From positions 73,846 through 137,845 of the forward strand of contig SSNU01000067.1 in NCBI GenBank assembly GCA_012064415.1: a stretch of DNA of 64,000 nucleotides. The letters are read 5' to 3'. Origin of the DNA: Gyrodactylus bullatarudis (lineage: Eukaryota; Platyhelminthes; Monogenea; Gyrodactylidea; Gyrodactylidae). This document shows positions 1-12,265 of this stretch, piece by piece. Below the pieces are notes generated by a model. That model was not told the origin of the DNA and ran no database searches. It saw only the letters and a list, made by a program, of their open reading frames with translations. The position numbers were made by a program, and so were the translations under genes. Numbering within the stretch: the stretch's first letter is position 1; the number at the start of each line of letters is the position of its first letter.

Positions 1-256
1 AGTCTCCTCTATGCTAATCTTCATTAATCCCAGAATGTTTAATGAAATTTCTTGAAAGGTTTATATATTTCTACAATACTCATTACACATATTTCATGAA
101 CATAGATTAATCAAATTATTAATTTTTTTTTTAAATTTTTTTTATCGAACCGCCATATTATATCCAGAGATGCTGTGTATATATATTTGTATTTATATTT
201 ATTTATTTTATCTTTTATAAATCAATAAAATCATACTTTCTAACAAAAAAAATAAT
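1..256. repeat. Dispersed repeat, left copy of a distant inverted pair
   Basis: This stretch is almost identical to the reverse complement of 59094-59349. The match runs from the first base of the window, so this copy probably continues to its left. It contains an A/T run and a TATATA-rich part. No coding potential is seen. The family is not recognised. Confidence 0.85.
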
Positions 257-1299
257 AAGAGAATTCAAAAAATGATTTAGTTGACAGTGCAACAGCAAAT
301 ATCCCGTTCTGGATTCTAGCAAATTTATTGGGTCAGGATTCGATAAAACTTTTTATTTTTAATGTAACTTGGTGTTTTACTTTTACCTCTCTCGGCCCCT
401 TCTCGGCCTTATATAAAGCTAGTTGACATGAAGATGAGAATTTACTTTATTTACAAAAAACTCAATGCCTTTCTTCGGAACGACAAGAAAGGAATTTATT
501 TATCGAATTCCATGATAAATTTTTTTTTTTACCCTAGAGCCACATTTTAATTTTTCCTTATGGGAGTTTCAATACAAATGGGGGCCGTTAAAGACCCCCA
601 AATATCATTCTAGGGTTAATTTCTGAAGAAATTCAATCTGACCAAAGTTAGACCGTTTTTTGAATTTTGAAAATGCCCCGAATTTCCACTTTTTCAATTT
701 TTGAGCTCAAAATTTTTATCGATTTCAAAGATTTGTAACAGTTTAATGCAGATCTTCGAGACCAACATTAGATAAAGAATTTGAATTAGGCGGTATTTTC
801 TTTTTTTGTTTATTTTTAAGAGGAGAAATAAAGTATACGATATATGAAGATGTTATCCTCCCTAGTACCGAATACTCATGTCAATATAAAACCCTAAATT
901 CAGAGAGTTAATTATAATTATTAAGAAAAGAACAATTAAGTTTTTTTTACAACTGTTGCTGCTATGAAATTTTTATTTTTTTTCTGCATTTACACGATTT
1001 GAGCGTGCATCCGGTTGTACAGTTGCATCTCGTGAAACCTTGGCCATTCGATCTTGACTGTTTTATGCTTGCAGTCCTAACACTCAAAGATATTTGTGGG
1101 CCTCACACCTCTTCTTATAATGACAATTTGATTTATTTGTTTAATACTCTACTATAATAAATTCTCATCTTCATATCAGCTAGTTTTTTTTAATTTGAGT
1201 GCATGCTATAAAAACATGCTCGTTATGTCTCTAAGCCCTTCTCCATTATTCCATTTAAAAAATACAATTTTAACGAATAATTTTCAATTACATCATAAC
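257..1299. other. Intergenic, repeat-derived
   Basis: No exon is recognised here. The segment at about 415-760 resembles 41795-42060: both contain AAGCTAGNTNACATGAAGAT-like sequence followed by related AT-rich text. This is a dispersed repeat, probably one arm of the common foldback family seen elsewhere in the window. Confidence 0.5.
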
Positions 1300-1893
1300 T
1301 AGGGTCTCAAAAAGTACTATTTGGTCTATTTTTACTCTAGACACAGGACTGGCTGAGTTTTAATAATCTGAAGAAAAAATCTGCTTATCTAATTCTATTT
1401 AAAAGATGGCTGGTACTATTTCTGTACTAAATTGTTGCCCAGGTACTTTATTGTACTATTTTTCAAATTTAATCTCAGAATATAGCATTCCTCACAATTT
1501 TCGATGAATTGATAGCTATACTCCTGATATCGAGCTTTCATCATCTAAGAAAATAGCACCTAGATCGTAGCTTTTTGTTGGATAATATTCCTTCATGAAT
1601 TTTAAATTTCAACAACAAGGATATACATAAATGACATTTATTAAATGTATATCCTTGTAAAGTATGCACAAGAACAGTTGAAGGGTCATTTTCTATCATG
1701 GAAAAAAATTTGAACAAAAATCAGAAATTTTGTTGACACAAGATTGACTAAAAACTCTGCAACAATTTACGGTAAAAGAACTATTTTTTTACTCAAAATC
1801 CCTTGAATTTTCTTGAAAATACTTTTCTCTACTCATTTCTTAGTTTATGAGGTACTATTTTTCATTTTTTATGGTACTATTTTTGAGGCCCTA
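1300..1893. mobile_element. hAT-type non-autonomous element (MITE), 594 bp
   Basis: The ends are TAGGGTCTCAAAAAGTACTA at the left and the matching inverted end TTTTTGAGGCCCTA at the right. A perfect 8-bp target duplication, ATCATAAC, lies on both sides (1292-1299 and 1894-1901). Ends beginning TAGGG with 8-bp duplications are typical of the hAT superfamily. The interior has no transposase ORF, so the element must have been moved by a transposase encoded elsewhere. Confidence 0.85.
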
Positions 1894-2114
1894 ATCATAA
1901 CAGGTTGAAGTTAGGAATCGGTGCCAATACGAAATTTGAATAATAGCCATACTATATTTACTATTAATAGTTTTGAAACTTCTCTTCTTCAATTTGTAAG
2001 AGTTTGTTCCAACCAATTTACTCGGTTTCTCTTGGACAAGCGGTAAACTCTAAAATTATGATAATGAAAAACACCGAGTGTATCTTATAAAAAGATTTTT
2101 TTCAAATAAATTAG

Positions 2115-5100
2115 TTAGTTAATTATTCCAGATGTCACCATTTGATTGATGCCACAGGTTCCATCGCCCCGATAGATTCTAAAATAGCCCTAAAATAAAG
2201 AGAATTCAGTTAAAATTGTTAAATATATTTCATGAAAAGTTATCTTCTTTCAGGTTTAAGTTGGTTATTGATTGAGGTAAATTCAAATAAAAGACTGATC
2301 ATTCAGCTAGATAATGACCCTTATAACGAAAGGTATTACTTCGTTTTCATTCATATGGCATAAAATTTGTATTATTTTAAAAATTGGTAAGAAATTTCGA
2401 ATTAATTTTTTCAGCAGTATTTTCATATATCTCTACTCGCATAGAGTTGATTATCAAGGTAATTAGACGAGAAATAAAGAGTGAGAAACATATAACTTCG
2501 GTCACTATATAAACTGGTGTTAAGGTGGGGTGTAATTCCGCACAGCCCCAAGAGTTTGAAAATACTCAACTCCTGACAAGTAAATGCTATTGGCTAAAAC
2601 CTAAATTTTCCCACATATAAATATAAATCCATAGTCCGTGTTTGATAACAGGTCAACAACCCAAAAATATCTTCGAGGAAATCAGGTAACCAAAAAATAT
2701 CAAATTTTGCAGTTCGATTCAAAATATTGAGATATAGATGAGAAAACGTTGATTTTTGCAAAATCCCGACTTCACCAAGGCTAAAAGTATTTGTAAAAAC
2801 TCACATCTTCGCCCCATGATTCACCCCAGCTATTCTTAATGATCCAGAATGGTTGATATCTCTTCAGGAAGTATGTTCTCCTGAAACCATAACCGACACC
2901 AAGTACAGCGTGGTCAAGACTGCCGCATAGGAAGCTTGGAGGATGGGAAACACCAGACCAGTAGAATTGTAACCAAAAGGCGTCCAAAGCCATACTGACA
3001 GGTCCATTCAAGTATAATTCCTTGGCAATATCGGTTTCATTTTTTGATACTTGATACGAGTCTCTGATGTTGACTTTAGCTGATTTCTTGACAAATTTGC
3101 ATTTATCTTCTTGATAACCAACATAGGGATAATCTTGTTCTGTTTCCAAACCACCAAGCTGCATAATACGCATGAAAGCATTCAAGGGGAAGCCACCATC
3201 ACAACCATGGTCAATATCATCACAATCTACCAGTTCCTTAACAAAGAAAAATGTATATAAATGATACATATATCTACTTTTAAGTAACCATACTATATTT
3301 ACAAATAATTACGGCTCACTTGTTCACTTAAAGATATAAGTTTGTTTTTTGCCAAGTAATATCTTCCCTCAATGTTGCCGACAACAGAAAAAGCCCAGCA
3401 TGAACCACATGACTTTTGATCCTTAACCTCAGTGACAGCTCCATGTTGGCGCCAATCAAATTGTTCTGGTAAGTCTTTATCTCTCATGTTTGGAGCAACA
3501 GTTTTGGCTTCATTCATTTCCTGGTGTCTATAGCCCAGATGTTTCCTTTTGAATTCGCTAGCTTGAAGGAAGGTACATTTTGAAATCATTTGCTTAAATT
3601 CTTTAGTTATTTATTTGAATTCTAATTGTTTATATAAATTATATATAAATATTGCTGAGGTATATTTTCAAAAGAAACGTTCTAAACACAAATTAATTTT
3701 TTTCAAAAGTATAAACTCTTCTCGACTGAGTATGATTGGTTTCTAACAAATTATAGAACTGTTAAATTTTTGTGAAATATCTATTTTTTCAAAAATAATT
3801 CAAATTAAAATTCTAGAGCTTATAAAATGTCAAAAAGAAACTTGATACCTTCTTCTTCTTCGCAAGAACCATCTCTCACGATACCTTGGATCTTAATTGG
3901 ACCTATCTATTGTTCTTCAAGCTTTGATAATAATATATCATGGATTAATTAATATCAACCTACCAGGGAAATAGCTTGCTAAGACATTATAGAATTTAGC
4001 TCTCGAGAAGAACTGTTATTTGATTAAAAATGTGTAGGATTTCTATACAATAAAACAAATCAAAACTTATTTCATAGTTATTTTTGTTTATATCAGAAGT
4101 AAATTTTGGCGATTCGGAAATTTTCGGAATATTTCTGAATCTGAAGAACGCTGGATTTTGAAGATGAATTAAATTAATTTATAAGGCATATATATACCTG
4201 TATTTTACCTAGAAAACGATTCAACGTCAATATTATCGTAATATTTTACTGGCCTAGTTATATTTATTTTAAGAAAAATTACTAGTCAAGTCTGAGAATT
4301 TGGTAAGACCATAAACAGCTGAGGTGTCCAGGTGGCCGAGTAGTTTGACGTGTTTCGCATTTTTCCTGAAAATTTTGAATCTCTCTGAATGTTCTTCAGC
4401 GTTTGAATAGACTTTGGCATGCTCCTTTGTGAATTTATAGAATGCAGATGCAACGTCAGCCTCATCGATTTTGATCCCCAAGATTTCCTTTATTGAAGAA
4501 AATAATGTTAATAAATCTTTGAGATTCCTACATTAACTTTATTAAAAATAAATCTAGATTCTAGATGCCAACGAGTTCCAGTTTAACCCTATCGAGAAAA
4601 AGACCAAAGAGGTAACACTTCACTTCGGGTACAGCGAAAAACTCCATTTAGGGGGAAGTTTTGCGTTAGCCAATGAGAATCAATCAAAAACCTGAGTGCA
4701 ATACATTTCCTATTAAGTGCTATTCTTTTCTATTGTAGTCTATTCGAGTCTATGATTATATACAAAACCTCGAATACTATTCTCCATACTTCACTTGAGG
4801 TACATTGAACAAGCCTAATCATACAGGGTTTATTTCTGATTTAATTCACCCTTAATTTTGTATATTTTCAAAGCCTTTTCCTAAATTGAAAGTTTGATAA
4901 ATCATTGATCAATAAAAATTATAGTGTCAATCATTAGACAAGAATTCTCATTTTTCTGTTAACCAACATGAACCTTCTGAGAACGATATCTGAAACATGA
5001 TCTAGCATAAGACTCTATTGATAGATGCGATACTTCAAGAAATAAATAAATACATTCCGATTCACTAGCTATAGACTATAGTCTGATGCGGTGTTTAAAA

Positions 5101-7719
5101 TGCGCTAAGGAATTCTCAATCCTAAAAGGGGAATCAATCTTCCACAGTCAATTTCAAGATGACTCGTTGAAGGCAAATATTCATCGAACAATCGCCATAC
5201 ACCGAGTTTCTTTGGAAAAAGGATATATGAATAGTATTCATTGAATAATCAATGAGTATTACTCATAGAGGGAATCACTGGCAAGGGTTCTTGAAATGTC
5301 TACTCACAGCCATGGTCCAGAAAATAGAGTGATGACCTCATTCGATCTATAGTCAATAACCTAATTTAAGATGAGAATATTGACTTTGATAGTTTAAGTT
5401 AGCTGAATTTTGAGCATAAAAACCTTCTAATAACTTGAGTAATAAACAAGAAAAAGTTGAGCTAAATTAATAATCAAGTTCTATGAAAAGATGGTTGAAT
5501 TAATTCAGAAATAAGCCCTGTATGATTAGGCTTGTTCAATGTACCTCAAGTGAAGTATGGAGAATAGTATTCGAGGATTTGTATATAATCATAGACTCGA
5601 ATAGACTACAATAGAAAAGAATAGCACTTAACAGGAAATGTATTGCACTCAGGTTTTTGATTGATTCTCATTGGCTAACACAAAACTCCCCCCTAAATGG
5701 AGTTTTTCGCTGTACCCGAAGTGAAGTGTTACCAAAGATTCTTTTGATCCCATCTTGACTAATATTGGTTATTATAGTTAGATATATCTCTTTGAGACTC
5801 TGGTATTTTTGAGATTTGTTTAGCATGAATTATACAATAGATATGAGATATTGCTGAGAAATTCCGAGTTTGAATATAGGACGAACCTCACGAAAGGGTT
5901 ACAAACCTCTAAAGGAAAGATAAACTATCGAATATCTTCATCACAGTATCATTGATGATTATTTTGGTGTTTTTTATGAAAATTTTAAAATATATCCTTT
6001 TGATATATTCGAGTTTAACTTTAAATTGAACCCCATAATGAAAAATTGACATAAGTAATATTTTTGGCGAATTGGTGAGATATTTTCATTGCTAATTTTT
6101 GGGTTTTTAAAGAATTTCAAGTCCAAAAGCAAATTATTAAACTTGCTTATAAATTCATTTGGTTCTGAAGCTAAAACTGGTTGATATTGGGTTGAGAATT
6201 CATTATTTTTACAAATATTTTTTCAATTTTTAGTGAAGAACTCAAAATTTGAAACGCTCAAATTCGTGAGCTCAAGATACAATTTTAGCGAAATTCGTTG
6301 GGATAATATCAAAATACTTGAAGACTAAATTTATCATAACGCTGGGCGATTTTAGTAAATTTGGAAAATTTTGCACAATGAATTTTACAAACTTGACTAG
6401 TTCCAAATTCTACAGCGGATTCAAATTTTTCATTGGTTTCCAAATAAATATTCTATTTATTCATGAATTTTAGAAAAATCACTATCTCGATCACTTTTTT
6501 GAAGTTTAATGTCTGAGAATTTGTGAAGAATCAAATTATAATTCGTTATTTTAAGTTGAAATATCTTAATCTGGCCTTTAAAATCTTAAAATCAACGAAT
6601 TTTTGATCTCTTTTGGATTCATTTTGATTTACCGCCTTGAAAAACGACTAATGGTAAAATCTGATTCGATTTTTGAAATCTTTAGGAAAATTAATTTATG
6701 AATTTCGACTCTTGATACGTCTTATTTTCTGATATCCATGAGTTTCGCAGTGCACTGTAACTGGATTTAATCATGTTAAATACCCGGAAATGACAGAAAT
6801 TTTGATTTCAGACGTTGAAAAGTGGACATTCAATAAATTAATTAATCTAACGACTATAGTTAATATGAAGATTAATCAAAATTTTACTAAAATTCTCAAT
6901 AGTTTTCATCAAAAAATCGAATTTGATCCGCGGTAGTTTAAGGAAATTATGGCATATTTAAATCTCAAATTATGGCCAAATTCCCATTTTTTGAGCTTCA
7001 AGTAGAAAATTCTTGCTAATTTCAAAGTGATCATAACATGATTTCTAGAATAACAATTCGACAAAAAACCGTCTTGAATCATCAAAATTTCATCAATTTT
7101 TAAGTAGGGGAAATGATTACAAAATCTTCTTTCTTCGCGAAAGTGGGCCTCACGATCAGGAATCCGAAAAATCTTGATCAAATTCGATTTCTTGATGAAT
7201 TTTCTGATAATCGTAAATTTACATCTACTTATTGAAATGAAAAATCCCGACACCTAGGCACTCTTAATAATTCAGGCGAATTAATAAATCTGGATTCCAG
7301 ATTTTTGTGTAATAGCCATGTGTTCCCAACTATCCTGAGACTTACAAAGTTTTCAATATCCAAAATTTCTTTGGAATCTGTGAAAATGTCAAGGCTTGAG
7401 ATTTTCAAATCATCTCCCTGTTTTGATATGGTGGCCATTCTGAAAGGTTTCTCCCTCCTGTAGCCGCATTTATCAAGGGTGATCAACTCGGTGGAGCGAT
7501 GTCCCCTTCGGCAATTTGTAGGTACAAGCAAGACTCTCTTTTGGATGTAGAATTAATCTTACTTACTTTTTCACTGATCACCTTGTATGGTGCATACAAG
7601 AATTCATTAGAGTTCTCGTCATTGGTCAATCTTGCAATTTTGTGGCCATAATCAACCTGATCAAAACCATAGATTGTCAAGGTGGAGATTAATAAAAGAA
7701 TACTAATCGATTTCAACAT
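2115..7719 (-). CDS. CTSF: Cathepsin F-like papain-family cysteine protease with N-terminal cystatin-like region
   Basis: This is a lysosomal or secreted cysteine endopeptidase made as a prepro-enzyme. Six exons join in phase to 432 residues: 7719-7567, 7537-7346, 4487-4283, 3561-3320, 3236-2805 and 2189-2115. Residues 1 to about 20 form a signal peptide. Residues of about 25-115 look like the degenerate cystatin domain of cathepsin F (with a TNCRRG motif). An I29 inhibitor segment follows, with [13 protein letters not shown] and KFSDLT. The mature enzyme begins near LPEQFDWR. Catalytic residues are Gln232 and Cys238 ([13 protein letters not shown]), His373 ([11 protein letters not shown]) and Asn399 ([11 protein letters not shown]). 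The C-terminus reads [15 protein letters not shown], as in the family. The first intron is only 29 nt and is needed to keep the frame. Intron 2 (4488-7345) carries a 1.1-kb foldback element. The protease half is certain; the link to the two 5' exons rests on matching phase and family architecture. Confidence 0.88.
4611..5733. mobile_element. Foldback DNA element with long terminal inverted repeats
   Basis: The outer arms, about 4611-4850 and 5493-5733, are near-perfect inverted repeats of roughly 235-240 bp beginning GGTAACACTTC. A 5-bp duplication, AAAGA, flanks both ends (4606-4610 and 5734-5738). The central 640 bp has no ORF. The element sits in intron 2 of the cathepsin F gene. The superfamily is not recognised. 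Confidence 0.85.
5740..7345. repeat. Rest of cathepsin F intron 2, with arms of the common foldback family
   Basis: No exon is seen. The stretch at about 6950-7250 carries the family signature found many times in the window: text related to GATCAAATTCGATTTCTTGA, and a stretch ending in a variant of TTTACATCTACT. It is probably a diverged foldback copy. Confidence 0.5.
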
Positions 7720-8700
7720 TTAGTTATTGTATTATGTTAATTCACTCGGAATAACTGTTCTTTATAAAAAGATTATTATTTGTTGTGTGGTTGTTGAAAT
7801 AAACTTTGTATCTTTGCAAAGGTTATACCAAGTTCATTCCACATGCTGGATATAAAAATATCAAAGTCTCCTTTAGAATTATAAATTCAATCCTACAACT
7901 TTATTATTAATACTAATCTAAGGAAGGATGCCCTTTTATAAACATGATAAATATTGCCCGAGTATTTAAAGATCAGCAAGAATCGAATGAATTTGAACGG
8001 ATTCATTCAAATGTATGTAAGACAACCTAATTCTTATTGGTTAATGAATAAAGCTCAAAGCTCATTGGTTGATTTTCTCATCAATCGGTAAAGTTGAACT
8101 ACACTAGGTTGGTTTTGGAATAGTTTTTATATGTACGTATTATTTAATGATTATTCTTTGTTTTAAGCAGCTATTAAATAAATATATTAACAATAATAAT
8201 TTAAATCATATATCTATCATGTGTTTCATCTTCTTCAATTTGAATTTTTATTTTTCTGCTTTTGTCATGTGAATGATAGAAACTTTCTTTTAAAGAATCA
8301 ACATGATAAGAGGTTCATTTGAAAAGCTTCATATCCCACATTGATTATGGTAAATAAATTTTTGGTTTATTTTGGGAAGTTTACAGATACAACAGAAAAT
8401 GAATGTGGGACTAAAGGAGGGTGGATTTCTTGTATTCTAATAACGATCATCTTTCGTTTTGCATATATAAATAGAATTGAGAGGCCAGTGAATTTACAAA
8501 AAAAACAAAATATGAGTTAACTCAAGAGAAAGAGAAAAAAAAGAAATTTTGCCTTGTATAAATCCTACGAAATAAGTTATTTTTTGTTTGAAGTTTGAGG
8601 TTCTTTCGGTTTGACCCATCATCAAGGATGATTCTTGATAGAAATTTTGAGAACAAAAAGTCTTTTGATCTGATATGATAATAAAATTGTCGAGTTTCCT
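7720..8700. other. Intergenic between cathepsin F and troponin I
   Basis: This holds the presumed cathepsin F promoter. A TATAAAG-like sequence on the minus strand (about 7759-7767) lies some 45 nt upstream of the cathepsin start codon. The 3' UTR of troponin I occupies the right end. No further gene is recognised. Confidence 0.4.
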
Positions 8701-10988
8701 TTAAGCTTCAGCCTCTTCCTCCTTTGACTTGAGCTCGGTTCTCCAGTCTTCCTTTTGCTCCTCCGGCTTATCATCAATGGCAAACTTGTTTTGTCCAGTT
8801 GATTTGAGTTGAGTCTTGAGGGAGCCAATGCCTGGCTTCTTAGCCACCTTGTGCATTGTCATGTCTGTTTTGGTGACCTTTTTCAAGACTGGCTTCACAA
8901 ATTTACCCTTGACATCGTTCACTTTAATAGTGAGCTCATTGATTTCAAAGTCCTGGCGTCTAATCTTGTCTTCCCAGTCGTATTTATCACTTTCGAGGCT
9001 TTTCAGAGTCTCATACAACTCCTTGACTTTGGCCTCTAGTTTACCTAGAAAATAAGACTCGGTTGACTTGATCATACAAGGCTTGTTCATAAAACAACAT
9101 ACCCTCGTCAAGACCATCAATTTCAAGGGGCTTAATTCTCAGTTTAAGTGCGTTTTCTCTTTCTTCTTGACGCTTTCTCATCTCTTCCTTCATTTCGTCA
9201 GCTGCCTTTTGCATAATCAATTGCTACATAAGGGGAATTATTAGGAATTATTACAAAGAAATCTTAATCCTTAGGCCTAAGGGCTTACTTTGAGAAGACG
9301 CTTCTTTTCCTTGGAGAGACCACCGAGACCTTTTCTCTTTTGGCCTGGCTTCCTCTTCTTGGATTCAGCTTGTTCTTGTTGCTTCTTTTTCTCCTCTTGT
9401 TTACGCTGGCGTTCAGCAGCAGCCTAACCCAAATAAGTAATCATAGAATTAGTTAAGTATGGATAAAAGTTTAGATGGGAAAAAAATATCTTTCATTTGT
9501 CTCATCATTTGTGACATGCAGTGTGTGGTGTTAATTTTTGGTATTATTGTACTTTATATAAGAGGGCTATCTCGGAAAAATATAATTTATCATAATTCTT
9601 TTCATAAGAGAGAGCGAGAGAATAGGAGGACCTTTCAAAAAAACAAGTTTACAAATTTTGCATTCAAAAAAGTGCGCAGTTGTGATTGTGAGAATAAGAG
9701 AGCACGCGTGTATAATTTCTTTTTTTTGGAAGGGTCAATTTTATCCAACAATTGAGTAAATAAAACTCAATGAAAGTTGAACCAATCAAAACCACGAATG
9801 ACTCTGATTGGTAGATATTTTCTCTCATATAACTCATACAAAATTAGCATGCGCTTTTTGTGTATGATTCGTGTGTGGATGTGAGTGAGGATTTATGTGT
9901 GCGTGTGTGGAGGACTATCAACAGATTCTTCATATTTAAGTGCCATATTTCTTTTAAATTTCTTATTTTTTATCAGTTGTTCATTTTTACAACATGCACC
10001 AACCTCTGCACGTCTGGCCTCTTCTTCCTTTCGCCTTTCGTCCTAAAGGATATTCAAGGTATTTTTATTTCTAGTCATATCAAAATTCTCTGTTTATATA
10101 TTTTGATTTTACAAGTTAACCATGCAAAACAAATGGACATTTTGGTAAAAAAGGGGATTTGATATTCGCACCAGGATTTGCCACATTGAGAAAAAAAATA
10201 TTGTAAATTATTTCATTTGGGGATTATTATTTATCCGAATATCATCATTTCAATTACAATACGTCCACAACAACACTGAATACATTTACAGACTAGCAAT
10301 AAATCCGTTTATCATTCATTATCGTTGGCCAATAGAATTTAAGCATTTATTTTTCAATTCTCAAATCCTATTGGCCAATACAAAAATTAAGCTTTCAATA
10401 TGAAACAATATGCTCTAAGATTACTTCCGTTAGCAGACAAGAAACATAAATAACATTAAAGATATTTTTGGCCATTTAAAAAGGGCTAAGGGCTTTCGTA
10501 CCGGGCAGGATAATTTACATAAAATATACATTTAGTGGTTTTTTACCTCTTCTGCGCGTTCTCTCTCTGCATCAGAATTAGTCTCTTCCTCTTCAACCTT
10601 TGATTAACACATGAAATATTAAAATGGTTATCAAAAAGGAAAGAATTTTAATTATTTTCATAAAAACCATGGCATATATTATATATTATGGACTGTTATT
10701 TTTTTCTTTGGGAAAGGCAGCTATATAGTGATAGGAAAGAAAGCCATGCTTTTGATTAAATTGCTCATTTTTTTCATGCTTATTTTCTTTCTATTTTATT
10801 CTTTTGAATCTTGTAGTTGTAATAACAGCCATTCAAAGGCACAAGACCTAAAACTTACATCGCTACTACAAGGGAAAATAAATTTTAAAATGATTTTTTT
10901 AGTTAAATGATGAATGAATGTAGTAAATTTTTCTCAAAATGTAAATTGGAAACAAAACTTACTGTCTTTGATCTTCGTCGTCACTCAT
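8701..10988 (-). CDS. Troponin I
   Basis: This is the inhibitory subunit of the thin-filament troponin complex, which blocks actomyosin at low calcium. Seven coding exons join in phase to 240 residues: 10988-10963, a 7-nt microexon 10865-10859, 10597-10547, 10042-10004, 9423-9289, 9223-9103 and 9044-8701. The N-terminus is acidic (MSDDEDQR, then VEEEETNSD), followed by a charged, helical Arg/Glu/Lys-rich part. The troponin-C/T-binding core reads GGLSKEKKRLLK and LIMQKAADEMKEE. The actin-binding/inhibitory part reads INELTIKVNDVKGKFVKP and VLKKVTK. The wording of the core resembles nematode troponin I more than insect. The tail ends EEEAEA. An acceptor-like CCACAG lies 8 nt before the start codon, so there may be a 5'-UTR intron or trans-splice site. 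Without the microexon, exons 1 and 3 do not join in frame. Confidence 0.93.
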
Positions 10989-12265
10989 TTTGATTTCTGT
11001 GGTCAAGTTTGATTGGAATTAAATCAAGAAAGAATTGTATAATCCGCTGATTTTGAAAGGTTTTATCCCAACTGCCAGATAAATTCAATAAAATAGATTT
11101 TTTCTTTACCTCTATTTGTACGTGGAGATGTTGTTATTAAAAAGATTTCATTTTGGGTTGGTTATCCAAGAGAATATACGAGAGAAATGTATGCTATAAA
11201 TTGTGTTGGGCAATCTCTACACATGCCCAAAAGTCTATTGGGCATACAAACAAGATCTATTCTTAATGCACGTACATAGTGCAGGAGGATTAATTGCCTG
11301 TAATATGATTGGTCAATAGCATTTATTCAGAATTGTTTGTTGTGAAAAATGTTGAATGACACCCACGCATTGCAATATCCAATGAGAATGGAACATTTAC
11401 ACATATTGTAAATTAAACCCTCTCCTTCTCTGAAATAAATCACATACCCATAGAGATTTGAATATCACACAAAAATCCGGATCGATGATGGTAATCCAAA
11501 TTCTATACGTCTTTGTAGGATGTTCAGACAAGGAAAATGAAGAATGACAGAAATTCCATCATTTTAAATGCTAAACTACTCTCTAGTATGAAGATGTTCT
11601 GTTATTTCTAACTGTTTATAAATTTAGACAGAAAATTTTTGAAGTTGTATAAAGATTCAATAATTATAAAATTAAATTTTACTAAATTCTACTCTAAAGA
11701 AAAACAAAGAAATAACTACAGATCTCTCAAAAAGTGTTTATAGAACACTTAAGTTTACTTCAGATTGTAGACATAAGAAAGCAACATGGATTTCATTAAT
11801 TATAATCATTTTAATACATCCTCCAATGATGCGGAAAAATGTTTAAATAATATAGTAGAACAGTAAATAAATAATTTTTAACTGAAGATATTTTCAATAC
11901 AAGCCGCTTATAATAATGATTTTTTCAAAATTTTATTACTTATTCATTTCAGTAATTATAATGAGAATGAAAAAAATTTGTGACCCAGACTAAACTGAAT
12001 TTAATAAACCCGAAATTTCAATAAAGTTGAAAAAATTTTGAAGAATTAATTTTTCCATCAGAATTGACTATATTCTAGATTCCAGAAGTTAACAAAAACA
12101 TATATTAACTTAATTCAACATTAATAATGTTATTATTTATTTTATTTTAAATTAAATTGATTTAATAAAATTCATTATAACAAAACAATTCCCTTTGAAT
12201 CTAAAACTTGAATTGTTTAAGATGAAAGAAATTATGAAAATTTAACATCACTATAAAAAATCAGT
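10989..12265. other. Intergenic between divergent troponin I and DPH6
   Basis: About 1.3 kb separates the two divergent start codons. It is AT-rich and presumably contains the muscle-gene promoter. I see no ORF of note, RNA gene or clear repeat. Confidence 0.4.

Noticed and set aside
8809..9055. Two plus-strand ORFs over troponin I
   Set aside because: They are antisense shadows of the highly charged troponin I exon.
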